A stretch of 64,000 nucleotides of DNA from Pseudomonas sp. CCC3.1 (GTDB lineage Bacteria; Pseudomonadota; Gammaproteobacteria; Pseudomonadales; Pseudomonadaceae): the NCBI RefSeq assembly GCF_034347405.1, contig NZ_CP133778.1, positions 372,001-436,000 on the forward strand. Reading direction: 5' to 3'. The notes beneath the pieces are model-generated. The model saw only the letters and a list, made by a program, of their open reading frames with translations, was not told the origin of the DNA and did not search any database. How positions within the stretch are numbered: position 1 is the stretch's first letter; each line of letters starts with the position of its first letter. Shown here piece by piece: positions 45,326 through 54,296 of this stretch. Made by a program: the position numbers and the translations under genes.

Positions 45326-45438
45326 GACAAGCTCCGTGTCGGTGTCGAGGGGCCACAGAGTGGCCTCTAGACATGACGATACGGTGACAGGAAAAATTAA
45401 CCGGATGAGCTGTGTGCCACCCCACCGCTGTAGCGATA

Positions 45439-46602
45439 TTACAGAGGCAGCCCAGCCTTGATCCGGTACTGGTTGCGCACCGGCATGGCGTATTGCAGCA
45501 CCAGGTACGGGCGGTGCTCGGCAGGGCAGGTGTCGAGACGGCGTTGCCATTCTTGCTGGGCCTTGGCCAATTCTTCGGCCGGGAACACCTCGGCGGCGCT
45601 TGGAACCTGCAATTGCGGGTCGACTTCGCTCCACTGTGCATAGGCCAGGTAATGCGCCGGGAACAGGCGGTAGCCGCTGAGGATGTGGCGATCCATTTCG
45701 GCAGCCAGCAATTTGCTGTCTTCGAATGCCTCGGTAATCGGCGCTGCAAAGTTAACGTGCACACGGCCTTTGTAGCCGGTGATGCCGTTGGCAATGCTGG
45801 TGTCGTCTTCGCCCGGCGCCTTGCTGTACGTGCCCGTGGTGGCGCGGATGTAAAGCTCGCGCGCCTTGGCCTGATCGCATGGGTCGTACTCGTAACTGAT
45901 CGACACCGGGGTCATATTCAGCGACTTGACCACGTCGGCGAAAGGCTCGTCTTTACGGCTCATGTGAAACATTTTCAGAATGGCCGAGTCGGTGCGGTCA
46001 TCGCCGTCTTTGGCGCGGCCTTCGGCTTGAGCGATCCAGATTGACTGGCCGTCGCTGCGAATCGAATGGTTGATGTACGCCGACAACAGTTGATACGCCG
46101 CCAGTTTTTCGCGGCGGCCGGTGATCGAGCGGTGCACGATAAAGCTCTTGTTCAAGCGCATCAGATCGCTGACAAAGGGCTTTTGCAGCAGGTTGTCGCC
46201 AATCGCAATACGCGGTGTCGGCAAACCCGCGTGGTACACGGCATAGTTGACGAAAGCCGGGTCCATCACGATATCGCGGTGGTTGGCCAGAAACAGATAG
46301 GCGGTGCCCGACTTCAAGTGCTCAACGCCGGTGTACGTTACGCCATCAGTGGCGTGTTCGATGGTGCGGTCGACGTAGACTTCGACTTTGTCCTGCAAGG
46401 TCGCAACGGATGTTACGCTCGCGAATTCTTTGCGCAGACGGTGCGCAATAAGGGGTTTTAACAGCCAGCCGAAAGCGCCAGCCAGGCGCGGAAAGCGAAA
46501 GTGGGTCAGGATATCTAGAAACGCCTTGTCGCTGAGCAACCGAGCCAGCACTGCTGGGACTTCGGCGTCGTTGTAAGGTCGGATGGTATCGAATTCGCCC
46601 AT
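45439..46602 (-). CDS. 1-acyl-glycerol-3-phosphate acyltransferase-family protein
   Basis: 387 residues from the ATG at 46602 (the ATG at 46605 is also possible). The PlsC-type active-site box NHRDIVMDPAF (H-x4-D) lies at about 107, followed by the acceptor-site blocks NKSFIVHRSITGRREKL and QSIWIAQAEGRAKDGDDRTD. No long transmembrane segment is obvious, so it is peripheral to the inner membrane. Likely acylates a lysophospholipid or related glycerolipid; exact substrate unknown. Diverges from the CPXCG gene. Confidence 0.83.
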   Translation of the reverse strand: MGEFDTIRPYNDAEVPAVLARLLSDKAFLDILTHFRFPRLAGAFGWLLKPLIAHRLRKEFASVTSVATLQDKVEVYVDRTIEHATDGVTYTGVEHLKSGTAYLFLANHRDIVMDPAFVNYAVYHAGLPTPRIAIGDNLLQKPFVSDLMRLNKSFIVHRSITGRREKLAAYQLLSAYINHSIRSDGQSIWIAQAEGRAKDGDDRTDSAILKMFHMSRKDEPFADVVKSLNMTPVSISYEYDPCDQAKARELYIRATTGTYSKAPGEDDTSIANGITGYKGRVHVNFAAPITEAFEDSKLLAAEMDRHILSGYRLFPAHYLAYAQWSEVDPQLQVPSAAEVFPAEELAKAQQEWQRRLDTCPAEHRPYLVLQYAMPVRNQYRIKAGLPL

Positions 46603-46708
46603 CATGCTCTCTTGTTGGAAACGGCTAGGGTTAGCACACAGGGCAGGACAACAATTAGCCCTGCAAATAGACCGGTGATTATACGCACAAGTCACTCTGG
46701 AGACCGCG

Positions 46709-46891
46709 ATGCTTGAAACTGAAACGTATGATTGCCCTTATTGCGGTGAATCCGTCGAAGCTGTACTGGATTTGTCAGGAGGCGATCAGACCTACATTGA
46801 AGATTGCCCCGTGTGTTGCCGGCCCATTTTGTTCACGCTCCAGACAGACGGTGCTGAGTGGATGCTCGATGTGCAGAGCGAAAACGAGTAG
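46709..46891 (+). CDS. CPXCG-motif cysteine-rich protein
   Basis: 60-residue zinc-ribbon-like protein: CPYCG at 9-13 and CPVCC at about 33-37 supply four metal-binding cysteines. Family function unknown. It is followed 12 bp later by the DUF2007 gene, a pair that recurs in gammaproteobacteria. Confidence 0.85.
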   Translation: MLETETYDCPYCGESVEAVLDLSGGDQTYIEDCPVCCRPILFTLQTDGAEWMLDVQSENE

Positions 46892-46903
46892 CAGGTGAGC
46901 GTG

Positions 46904-47164
46904 ATGCAACGAATCTACGAGCCAGAAAACCTGATGGAGGCCGAGCTGTTGCTGGGGATGCTGGCCAGTGAAGGGATTGAGGCCTGTTTGCAGGGGCGTG
47001 ATCTGATTGGCGGGACGGGCGAGTTGCCAGCCCTGGGGCTATTGGGTTTGGCGGTGGGTAATGAACAGGCGCAACGCGCGCGTGAGTTGATCGATGCGTA
47101 CAATGGCGCGTCGCCGATGGCGGGCGATGAGCCCGACAGTTTCCCCTATGTGCTGGACTGCTGA
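46904..47164 (+). CDS. DUF2007-family putative signal-transducing protein
   Basis: 86 residues from the ATG at 46904, seven bases behind AGG (a GTG at 46895 is in frame). The DUF2007 core shows MQRIYEPENLMEAELLLGML, the SEGIEACLQGRDLIGGTGEL loop and the LAVGNEQAQRARELIDAYNG helix. Small cytosolic alpha/beta protein with unknown role. Confidence 0.83.
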   Translation: MQRIYEPENLMEAELLLGMLASEGIEACLQGRDLIGGTGELPALGLLGLAVGNEQAQRARELIDAYNGASPMAGDEPDSFPYVLDC

Positions 47165-47212
47165 GAGCAGCGGCCTTTTTACTGCCTCTATATAGAAGAG
47201 TTGTGCTGCCCC

Positions 47213-47839
47213 ATGTGTGGACGTTTTGCCCTGTTTCGCTGGAACCCTGCGTTTGCAGTCTTGCCAGGATTTCCGGCTGATCAAAAGGCCCAGTGGAACA
47301 TTTCACCTAACGACGCCGTGTTGATCATGCGCGCCGCTGCCGAGCCCGGTCAGCGTGAGCTGGCGCGTGCACGCTGGGGGCTGACCCCGTCGTGGCTGAC
47401 CGATCTGTCGAAAACCCCGGCTCACGCCCGCGCCGAAACCCTGGTCGAGCAGCCGATGTTCCGCGACGCCTTTCGCCAGCGCCGCTGCCTGATTCCGGCC
47501 AACGGCTTTTATGAATGGCGCGGCACCACGCGCAAACGCCCGTACTGGCTGACGCCGGGTGAGGGCGCTTCGCTGTTTTTCGCGGGTATCTGGGAGGCAT
47601 ACCCGGTTGAGGGGCATGTCTGGTTGAGCACCGCCGTCGTCACCCAGGCTGCCGCCAGTCAGCGTCGCCCGCTCATTCTGGATGAGGCCGGGCAGCACGC
47701 CTGGCTTGACCCCGAAACCCCGCTGCATGTTTTGCAGGCGCTGCTTGCCAGCCCGCAATCACCGTTGCGCGAGCGGCCATTGGCCAACCTGGTCAATGAT
47801 CCAAAACTCAATGCGCCTGAGTGCCTGACGCCGGGTTGA
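47213..47839 (+). CDS. yedK: SRAP/HMCES-family abasic-site DNA-protein crosslinker YedK
   Basis: 208 residues beginning MCGRFALF. C2 is the residue that forms a thiazolidine crosslink with abasic sites in single-stranded DNA after initiator-Met removal. The active-site glutamate is in ANGFYEWRG, and supporting motifs NISPNDAV and RARWGLTPSWL are intact. Protects replication forks from abasic-site damage (family knowledge). Confidence 0.92.
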   Translation: MCGRFALFRWNPAFAVLPGFPADQKAQWNISPNDAVLIMRAAAEPGQRELARARWGLTPSWLTDLSKTPAHARAETLVEQPMFRDAFRQRRCLIPANGFYEWRGTTRKRPYWLTPGEGASLFFAGIWEAYPVEGHVWLSTAVVTQAAASQRRPLILDEAGQHAWLDPETPLHVLQALLASPQSPLRERPLANLVNDPKLNAPECLTPG

Positions 47840-47870
47840 GATACGATGCGCGCCATCTAAAGGGAGACTC

Positions 47871-48692
47871 ATGATGGGTAAGTTAGCAGTAGTGTGCGCA
47901 CTGGGCGCAGGCGTGTTGCTCAGTGGCTGCCAGGCAGTAAACACCACCAGCGGTGGCGCGGTGGGCGTTGAGCGCAAGCAGTACATGTTCAGCATGCTGT
48001 CGAGTCAGCAAGTTGACCAAATGTACGCCCAGTCGTACCAAGAGACCGTCAGCACGGCTAGCGCCAAGGGCGAGCTGGACAAGACCAGCGCCAACGCCAA
48101 GCGTTTGCAAGCCATTGCCAATCGCCTGATTGCTCAGGCACCGGTTTTTCGCCCCGATGCTGCGCAATGGAATTGGGAAGTCAATCTGATCAAGAGTGAC
48201 GAACTCAACGCCAACTGCGGGCCTGGCGGCAAGATCATTTTCTACAGTGGGATCATCGACCAGCTCAAGCTCAGCGACGACGAAATCGCGGCGGTCATGG
48301 GGCATGAAATTGCTCACGCCTTGCGTGAGCATGGGCGCGAGTCCATGTCCAAGGCGTATGGCATCGAGATCGCCAAGCAGGGCGCGGGTGCGCTGTTAGG
48401 GTTGGGGCAGGACAGCCTGCAACTGGCGGACACTGTGGTCAACTACAGCCTCACGTTGCCCAACAGCCGCAGCAATGAAAACGAAGCCGACCTGATTGGC
48501 CTGGAGCTGGCGGCACGTGCGGGATACAACCCGAATGCGGCGATAACGCTGTGGCAGAAAATGGGTCAGGCCTCGCAGAGCGCGCCGCCTGAATTCATGA
48601 GCACTCACCCGGCCTCCAGCAGCCGGATTGCCTCGCTGGAAGCGGCGATTCCCAAGGTAATGCCGCTTTATCAACAGGCTCCGAAAACCTGA
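47871..48692 (+). CDS. M48-family metallopeptidase lipoprotein (LoiP/YggG-like)
   Basis: 273 residues. The lipobox LLSGC (cysteine about 20) directs it to the periplasmic side of a membrane. The zinc motif is HEIAH in MGHEIAHALREHG, with the third ligand region SNENEADLIGLELAARAGYN. The end FMSTHPASSSRIASLE is the usual M48 C-terminal box. Likely part of periplasmic protein quality control. GGGAG precedes two tandem ATGs at 47871 and 47874. Confidence 0.9.
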   Translation: MMGKLAVVCALGAGVLLSGCQAVNTTSGGAVGVERKQYMFSMLSSQQVDQMYAQSYQETVSTASAKGELDKTSANAKRLQAIANRLIAQAPVFRPDAAQWNWEVNLIKSDELNANCGPGGKIIFYSGIIDQLKLSDDEIAAVMGHEIAHALREHGRESMSKAYGIEIAKQGAGALLGLGQDSLQLADTVVNYSLTLPNSRSNENEADLIGLELAARAGYNPNAAITLWQKMGQASQSAPPEFMSTHPASSSRIASLEAAIPKVMPLYQQAPKT

Positions 48693-48703
48693 GTCGATCT
48701 GTC

Positions 48704-48763
48704 GGGGCGAGCTGCTTGCGGTCTTTTAAAGATCAAAAGATCGCGAGGCAAGCTCGCTCCTAC
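48704..48763. repeat. REP pair, GTAGGAGCGAGC family
   Basis: Imperfect inverted pair: right arm 48735-48763 is a full copy (CGAGGCAAGCTCGCTCCTAC); the left arm 48704-48726 is degenerate. Between the M48 gene and the convergent Gdt1 gene. Confidence 0.75.
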
Positions 48764-48778
48764 GGGTTATGCGTTGGG

Positions 48779-49363
48779 CTACACCCAGCCGCTAATCACC
48801 ATCGCCTTGTACACGGCCACGACGGCCAATACGAAGAACGCAGTCGCTGCCAGTCGGCGAATCAGGGTCAGTGGCAGTTTGTCTGCGGCAAAGTTACCCG
48901 CCAATACCACTGGCACGTTGGCAATCAGCATGCCCACGGTGGTGCCGATAATCACCAGCCACAGGTCCGGATACTGCGCAGCCAGCATCACGGTAGCGAC
49001 TTGGGTCTTGTCGCCAATTTCGGCAATGAAGAATGTGATCAGTGTGGTGACGAAAGGACCGTACTTGCGTGCAGTGCTGGCTTCGTCGTCGTCCATTTTG
49101 TCCGGAACCAGGGTCCACAGCGCGGTGGCGGTAAAGCTCGCGGCGAGGATCCAGTGCAGCATCACGTCGGTGAAGAAGGTACTGAACCAGGCGCCCACAG
49201 CACCCGCTGCCGCATGGTTGGCGAGGGTCGCGACCACGATGCCGGCGATGATCGGCCAGGGTTTGCGAAAGCGAGCTGCCAGAATGAGTGCGAGCAGTTG
49301 CGTCTTGTCGCCGATTTCGGCCAAGGCAACGATTGCGGTAGGAACGAGTAAGGAGTCGAGCAT
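48779..49363 (-). CDS. Gdt1/TMEM165 (UPF0016) family Mn2+ exporter
   Basis: 194-residue inner-membrane protein from the ATG at 49363 (the ATG at 49366 is also in frame). Two inverted repeats each carry the cation motif E-x-G-D-K-T: VALAEIGDKTQLLAL near residue 15 and FFIAEIGDKTQVATV near 113, linked by an acidic loop (VPDKMDDDEASTARKYGP). Bacterial members export manganese, and the likely yybP-ykoY riboswitch just upstream strongly supports that role. Confidence 0.9.
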   Translation of the reverse strand: MLDSLLVPTAIVALAEIGDKTQLLALILAARFRKPWPIIAGIVVATLANHAAAGAVGAWFSTFFTDVMLHWILAASFTATALWTLVPDKMDDDEASTARKYGPFVTTLITFFIAEIGDKTQVATVMLAAQYPDLWLVIIGTTVGMLIANVPVVLAGNFAADKLPLTLIRRLAATAFFVLAVVAVYKAMVISGWV

Positions 49364-49380
49364 CATCAGGTAATTTTCCA

Positions 49381-49567
49381 GGGGCGGGTCGACACGGCTA
49401 TGACACGTACAGCCTCCCCGCCCCGGGTAAGGTGTTCGTGTCATAGGTCTTGTCAAACCCTGGTCCGTCTGTGCGGACGCCTGGGTCGCATGCACCATGG
49501 TCTGTTGACCAAGTATGTTGACGCATGCCGGATGAGCTTGAGGCTCAAGGGAGACTACTCCCCTAGG
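49381..49567 (-). promoter_or_regulatory. yybP-ykoY (manganese) riboswitch with competing expression-platform helices
   Basis: Read on the minus strand, the leader of the Gdt1-family gene begins with the hallmark AGGGGAGTAG (complement at 49555-49564) and later contains GTCAACATACTTGG, both typical of yybP-ykoY aptamers. Downstream, CTATGACACG pairs perfectly with CGTGTCATAG (49398-49407 with 49437-49446). An overlapping alternative, GGGGCGGG with CCCGCCCC (49381-49388 with 49417-49424), would form next to the ribosome site. The two helices cannot both form easily, as expected for a ligand-controlled switch. Boundaries are approximate. Confidence 0.8.
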
Positions 49568-49625
49568 ACGGAGCGGATTCTGCCTAGGCAAATCCGATCC
49601 GGCAAGCCCTGTTTTTCAAATCGTG

Positions 49626-50624
49626 TTAACGACGCTTGGCGCTGTAGATCCGAAAACCTTGCCCTTCAGCCTTGACGGCGCAGTGCCCGAATTGCTCTTC
49701 GATCAGCGGTTGATAACGCAGGAAACTATTGGCGACAAGGCGGAGTTCGCCACCTGTTTTCAGATGTTTGACTGCTTTTTTCAGCAATTTTTCGGTGGCG
49801 TGATAATCGGTATGAACGCCGACATGGAACGGCGGGTTGCTCAAAATGGTGTTCAAACCCATCGGTGCGGCGTCGATTCCGTCGCCGGTAATGACCTCCG
49901 CTTCCAGACCGTTGGCAGCCAGTGTCAGGCGACTGCTGGCGGTGGCAAACGCATCGACGTCGAGCAAGGTGACGTTGTTATGCGGGTAACGGCGTTTGAC
50001 GGCTGCCCCGAGAACGCCCGCGCCACAGCCGAAATCCAGCACGTGACCGCTGGGCAGTTTGTCCAGGTGATCAAGCAGCAAGGCGCTGCCGCGATCCAGG
50101 CGGCCGTGGCTGAAAACGCCTGGCAGGCTGACCACTTTCAGCGGGCCTTCGGCCAGATCCAGCTCATAGTGCTGCGCCAGTTGTTCAAGCACTGGCGCGG
50201 CCGGGGCGTTTTCGACGGTGACTTGCCACAGCTGGCAATGCCGCGCGCTGTCGAGCTTGCGCGGCTTGCCGAACGGGATGAGTTGTTTGGACGCGCCTTC
50301 GATGCCGCCTTTCTTTTCACCGACCAAAAATACATCGGCGCCGGGCAAGCGAGCGGCCACAGCCTTGAGCACGTAATCGCTCAGCTCCTTGGACTTGGGC
50401 AGAAACACCACAGCGGTGTCGAAGGCCCGCTCCGGGATTTCGACACCGAAATGCACGCGCCCGGCAAAGCGGGCGTCAAGCGCGGCTTGATCGCCTGCGT
50501 GCCAGCACCAGCCGTGTGCGTTCGGCAGCTCGCTGAGCAATTCATCAGCCGGCAAGCCGACTAACAGTAGCGAGCCTTGAAAGTAGTCAGGCTGACGAAG
50601 CAGTACTTCACTGCGCGGATCCAT
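49626..50624 (-). CDS. rsmC: 16S rRNA (guanine-1207 N2) methyltransferase
   Basis: 332 residues, the usual RsmC length with a degenerate N-terminal methyltransferase-like half and a catalytic C-terminal half. The SAM site is [14 protein letters not shown] (about 195) and the catalytic motif is SNPPFHVG. Uses SAM to modify G1207 in 30S subunits. It is next to hprA as in P. aeruginosa (PA4626-PA4627). Confidence 0.94.
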   Translation of the reverse strand: MDPRSEVLLRQPDYFQGSLLLVGLPADELLSELPNAHGWCWHAGDQAALDARFAGRVHFGVEIPERAFDTAVVFLPKSKELSDYVLKAVAARLPGADVFLVGEKKGGIEGASKQLIPFGKPRKLDSARHCQLWQVTVENAPAAPVLEQLAQHYELDLAEGPLKVVSLPGVFSHGRLDRGSALLLDHLDKLPSGHVLDFGCGAGVLGAAVKRRYPHNNVTLLDVDAFATASSRLTLAANGLEAEVITGDGIDAAPMGLNTILSNPPFHVGVHTDYHATEKLLKKAVKHLKTGGELRLVANSFLRYQPLIEEQFGHCAVKAEGQGFRIYSAKRR

Positions 50625-50654
50625 AATCTGCTCCTCAAAAAGGGGCGCAGTCTA

Positions 50655-51620
50655 TCAACTGACGACCCGCAGCGCTGTACCGTTGAAGAACGCTTGGGCG
50701 TTTTGCGTGAGTTGACCGACGATTCGCTGCCGCGCCTCGCGGCTGCCCCAGGCGCTGTGCGGGGTGATGATCAGGCGTGGAATGTCTGCGGCCAGCAGCG
50801 GGTTGCCGTCGCGTGGCGGCTCTACACTCAGCACGTCGGTGGCAGCGCCGCCCAAATGACCGCTGCGCAAGGCATCGGCCAGCGCCTGTTCGTCAATCAT
50901 GCCGCCGCGTGCGGTGTTCACCACAAACGCGCCGGGCTTGAGCAGCGCCAGCTCACGGGCGCCGATAAAGTTGCGGGTGTGTTCGTTGAGCGGGCAGTGA
51001 AAGGTCAGGGCGTCGACCTGCGGCAACAGTTCGTCCACAGGCAGGCGATCAGCGCGGGCCGGGCGGCCGGGAATCTGCCCGATCAATACCTTCATGCCAA
51101 AGGCTTCGGCCAGTTTGGCCACGGCGCTGCCCAGCTCACCGTGGCCAAACAGGCCAAGGGTTTTGCCTTCCAGCTCGACAATCGGGAAGTCCAGCAGGCA
51201 GAACTGTTTGGCCTGTTGCCATTGGCCATCAGCCACGGCTTTTTGATAGTCGATCAGCCGCGTGGCCAGTGCCAGCAGCAGGCTCAAGGTGTGCTGCGCC
51301 ACCGAAGGCGTGCCATAGCCCTGACAGTTGGCGACGGTGATGCCTTGGGCGCGGGCGGCGTCAAGGTCGACGTTGTTGGTGCCGGTGGCGGCCACCAGAA
51401 TCAGCTTGAGGTCGGGGCAGGCGGCGAGGGTTACAGCGTCGAGCAGGATTTTATTGCTGATGACGACGCTGGCGCCCTGCAAGCGTTCAATCAGGTTGTC
51501 GGGCGTGGTGTCCGAGAACAGCTGCAACTCGCTGAACAGGCTGCGCAGCGGGCTGAGGTCGAGGTCGCCCAGATCCAGGGAAGGGTGATCAAGGAACACG
51601 GCGCGGTGAGTATTCGTCAT
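50655..51620 (-). CDS. hprA: D-2-hydroxyacid dehydrogenase (hydroxypyruvate/glycerate dehydrogenase type)
   Basis: 321 residues from the ATG at 51620 (a TTG just before it is in frame but less likely). The NAD-binding motif is GLFGHGELGSAVAK; catalytic Arg is in NTARGGMIDE, Glu in DVLSVEPP and His in ITPHSAWGS. Reduces hydroxypyruvate or glyoxylate with NAD(P)H in serine/glyoxylate metabolism. The rsmC gene starts 30 bp past its stop. Confidence 0.88.
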   Translation of the reverse strand: MTNTHRAVFLDHPSLDLGDLDLSPLRSLFSELQLFSDTTPDNLIERLQGASVVISNKILLDAVTLAACPDLKLILVAATGTNNVDLDAARAQGITVANCQGYGTPSVAQHTLSLLLALATRLIDYQKAVADGQWQQAKQFCLLDFPIVELEGKTLGLFGHGELGSAVAKLAEAFGMKVLIGQIPGRPARADRLPVDELLPQVDALTFHCPLNEHTRNFIGARELALLKPGAFVVNTARGGMIDEQALADALRSGHLGGAATDVLSVEPPRDGNPLLAADIPRLIITPHSAWGSREARQRIVGQLTQNAQAFFNGTALRVVS

Positions 51621-51700
51621 CAACTGTACCTTTTGTGCTGTCGAGTGAAGGCGTAATGTGGCGAGCCTAACAGAAGAAACAATTTGTAATGGAGCCGTGC

Positions 51701-52330
51701 ATGTACTGGACAGAATTTTTGACCGTTGCCCTGATTCACTTGCTGGCGGTGGCCAGTCCCGGGCCGGATTTCGCCGTGGTGGTGCGTGAAAGCGTGACCC
51801 ATGGTCGTCGTGCTGGCATTTTTACCGCGTTCGGCGTGGGCACGGCAATTTTCGTACATGTGGGTTATTCGTTGCTGGGTATCGGGATTATTGTGTCGCA
51901 GTCGATTGTGCTGTTTAACGCCCTCAAGTGGCTGGCGGCGGCTTACCTGCTGTACATCGGGATCAAGGCATTGCGGGCCAAGCCAGCAGACCCTGCGGCT
52001 GTTGCGGCGGCGCTGCCGGTGGGTGAGCGCACCGCACGCGGCGCCTTTACCTCGGGCTTTGTGACTAACGGGCTGAACCCCAAGGCAACGCTGTTTTTCC
52101 TGTCGCTGTTCACCGTGGTGATCAATCCGCACACGCCGCTGACGATCCAAGCGGGCTACGGCGTCTACCTCGCGGTGGCGACGGGCGTGTGGTTCTGCAT
52201 GGTGGCCATGTTGTTCAGTCACCAGCGCGTACGTACCGGTTTTGCCCGCATGGGCCACTGGTTTGATCGCACCATGGGCGCGGTGCTGGTGGCGCTGGGC
52301 GTCAAGCTGGCTTTTACCGAGATGCATTGA
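51701..52330 (+). CDS. LysE/RhtB-family amino-acid exporter
   Basis: 209 residues from the ATG at 51701 (GGAG six bases upstream). Six predicted helices; the family signature ASPGPDFAVVVRESVTHGRR follows TM1 and GFVTNGLNPKATLFFLSLF marks TM4. Exports homoserine, threonine or related amino acids at the inner membrane; substrate not determined. Divergent from hprA. Confidence 0.88.
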   Translation: MYWTEFLTVALIHLLAVASPGPDFAVVVRESVTHGRRAGIFTAFGVGTAIFVHVGYSLLGIGIIVSQSIVLFNALKWLAAAYLLYIGIKALRAKPADPAAVAAALPVGERTARGAFTSGFVTNGLNPKATLFFLSLFTVVINPHTPLTIQAGYGVYLAVATGVWFCMVAMLFSHQRVRTGFARMGHWFDRTMGAVLVALGVKLAFTEMH

Positions 52331-52342
52331 GCGCACCACCGT

Positions 52343-52412
52343 CTGTAGGAGCGAGCTTGTCTCGCGATCTTTTCAACGATCAAAAGATCGCGAGGCAAGC
52401 TCGCTCCTACAG
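52343..52412. repeat. REP pair, GTAGGAGCGAGC family
   Basis: 31-bp inverted arms (52343-52373 and 52382-52412, CTGTAGGAGCGAGCTTGTCT type) with one mismatch and an 8-base loop, after the LysE gene. Confidence 0.9.
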
Positions 52413-52498
52413 AGGTTTGGTTTACGCGTGATCTTGTCAAATTCTGGTTTTCCTTCATCCTTGCGAGCTTATTGCAGCGTGCGCACGGAGAAGTATCG

Positions 52499-54265
52499 AT
52501 GTCCTCAGTTAACCGGTTCTGGTGCCGAGCCAAACTGCCATTGGCAGTCAGCCTCGTCTCGGCACTCGCCGGGCCCGCCTGGGGCGTGAGCTTTAACATG
52601 GGGGAAGTCGAGGGTCAGCTGGATTCCGAGCTGTCCATCGGCGCCAGTTGGTCCACCGCCAAGGCGGATCACAACTTGATTGGCGCCAACAACGGCGGCA
52701 AAGGCCAATCCGCCATCTCCGACGATGGCCGCCTGAATTTCAAGCGCGGCGAAACCTTCTCCAAAATATTTACCGGCATGCACGGCCTGGAGCTGAAATA
52801 CGGCGACAGCGGTCTTTATGTGCGCGGCAAGTATTGGTACGACTTCGAACTGCAAGACGACAGCCGTCCTTTTAAACCCATCAGTGACAGCGGCCGCAAG
52901 GCTTCTGCGCAGTCAGCGGGCACGCAACTGCTGGACGCGTTCGTCTATCACAACTACGCGATCGGCGATCAGCCGGGCGCTGTGCGTTTGGGCAAGCAAG
53001 TGGTCAGTTGGGGCGAGAGTGAGTTTATCGGCGGCGGGATCAATGCAATCAACCCCACGGATGTTTCCGCTTACCGGCGGCCTGGCACTGAAATCAAAGA
53101 CGGCCTGGTGCCAGTCAATCTGTTCTACGTCTCGCAAAACCTGACCGAAAACTTGTCGGCCGAGGCGTTTTACCAGCTCGATTGGGAACAGTCTGAAACC
53201 GATAACTGCGGCACGTTCTTCTCACAATCCGACGTGATTGCTGATGGTTGCAGCGGCAATTATCGAGTGATGAGCAAACGTTCTGCGCTCGATGTGGCCG
53301 ATCTGGCGGCGCTGACCTCGGCGGGTGTCGATGTAAATGGCGAAGGTGTGCTGGTTCGCCGAGGGGCGGACCGTGATGCGCGCAACAGCGGGCAATTTGG
53401 CGTGGCCATGCACTATGTATTTGAACCGCTGGACACCGAGTTCGGGGCGTTCTTCATGAACTACCACAGCCGTGACCCGATCATCAGCGGTCGCGCGGCG
53501 TCGCAGTCGGTGTACAACGCCGCTGTGGGGGCGGGCAGTCTGGCGCCGATGATCGTGGCCGGCAATTCCAGCTACTACGTCGAGTACCCGGAAGATATTC
53601 GGCTGTACGGGCTGAGCTTCAAGACCACCTTATCCACAGGCACGACCTGGAAGGGTGAGCTGAGTTACCGGCCCAATGCGCCGGTGCAACTCAATAGCAA
53701 CGACTTGCTGTACGCCAACGTGACATTACTGCCTGGGCTTGCCGATGCGTCACCCCTGAGCGTGACGCCGGGGGCGGATTCGCAAGGGTATCGACGCAAA
53801 GAAATCAGCCAGTTTCAGACCTCGCTGACGCATATCTTCGACAATGCCATGGGCGCGGATCGACTGACGCTGATGGGTGAAGTGGGCGTCACGCATGTGG
53901 CGGGGCTGGAAGGCAACGCTGACCTGCGCTACGGACGCGACCCGGTGTTTGGCTCGGCAGGCAATGACGGCTTTACCACCGCCACTGCCTGGGGCTATCG
54001 CGGGCGTGCGGTGTGGGAATACAACAAGGTGTTTTCGGGCCTTGACCTCAAACCCAACCTGGCTTGGTCGCATGACGTCAGCGGCTACTCGCCGGGGCCT
54101 GACAACACCTTTGAAGAAGGTCGCAAGGCGATCACGTTGGGGATTGATGCCGAATACGAAAACACCTACACCAGCAGCCTGTCGTACACCAATTTCTTTG
54201 GTGGACGCTACAACACACTCAGCGACCGCGATTTTGTGGCGCTGAGTGTGGGGCTGAAGTTTTGA
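52499..54265 (+). CDS. DUF1302-family outer-membrane protein
   Basis: 588 residues from the ATG at 52499. The signal peptide (LPLAVSLVSALAGPAWG, cut before VSFNMG) leads into a beta-barrel-like protein: GQLDSELSIGASWSTAKADH, VRLGKQVVSWGESEFIGGGI and NPTDVSAYRRPG are the DUF1302 signature. In pseudomonads such genes usually sit beside DUF1329 and RND genes for hydrophobic substrates; here it is alone, so partners must lie elsewhere. Ends in a terminal Phe like other porins. Confidence 0.85.
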   Translation: MSSVNRFWCRAKLPLAVSLVSALAGPAWGVSFNMGEVEGQLDSELSIGASWSTAKADHNLIGANNGGKGQSAISDDGRLNFKRGETFSKIFTGMHGLELKYGDSGLYVRGKYWYDFELQDDSRPFKPISDSGRKASAQSAGTQLLDAFVYHNYAIGDQPGAVRLGKQVVSWGESEFIGGGINAINPTDVSAYRRPGTEIKDGLVPVNLFYVSQNLTENLSAEAFYQLDWEQSETDNCGTFFSQSDVIADGCSGNYRVMSKRSALDVADLAALTSAGVDVNGEGVLVRRGADRDARNSGQFGVAMHYVFEPLDTEFGAFFMNYHSRDPIISGRAASQSVYNAAVGAGSLAPMIVAGNSSYYVEYPEDIRLYGLSFKTTLSTGTTWKGELSYRPNAPVQLNSNDLLYANVTLLPGLADASPLSVTPGADSQGYRRKEISQFQTSLTHIFDNAMGADRLTLMGEVGVTHVAGLEGNADLRYGRDPVFGSAGNDGFTTATAWGYRGRAVWEYNKVFSGLDLKPNLAWSHDVSGYSPGPDNTFEEGRKAITLGIDAEYENTYTSSLSYTNFFGGRYNTLSDRDFVALSVGLKF

Positions 54266-54296
54266 GCGGTTTTAAACAGATCTGGAAGCCTGAACC

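Noticed and set aside
45326..45634. N-terminal extension of the 68-residue gene
   Set aside because: Extension overlaps the acyltransferase gene and is Arg/Pro-rich; the internal ATG at 45325 has a proper GGAG site.
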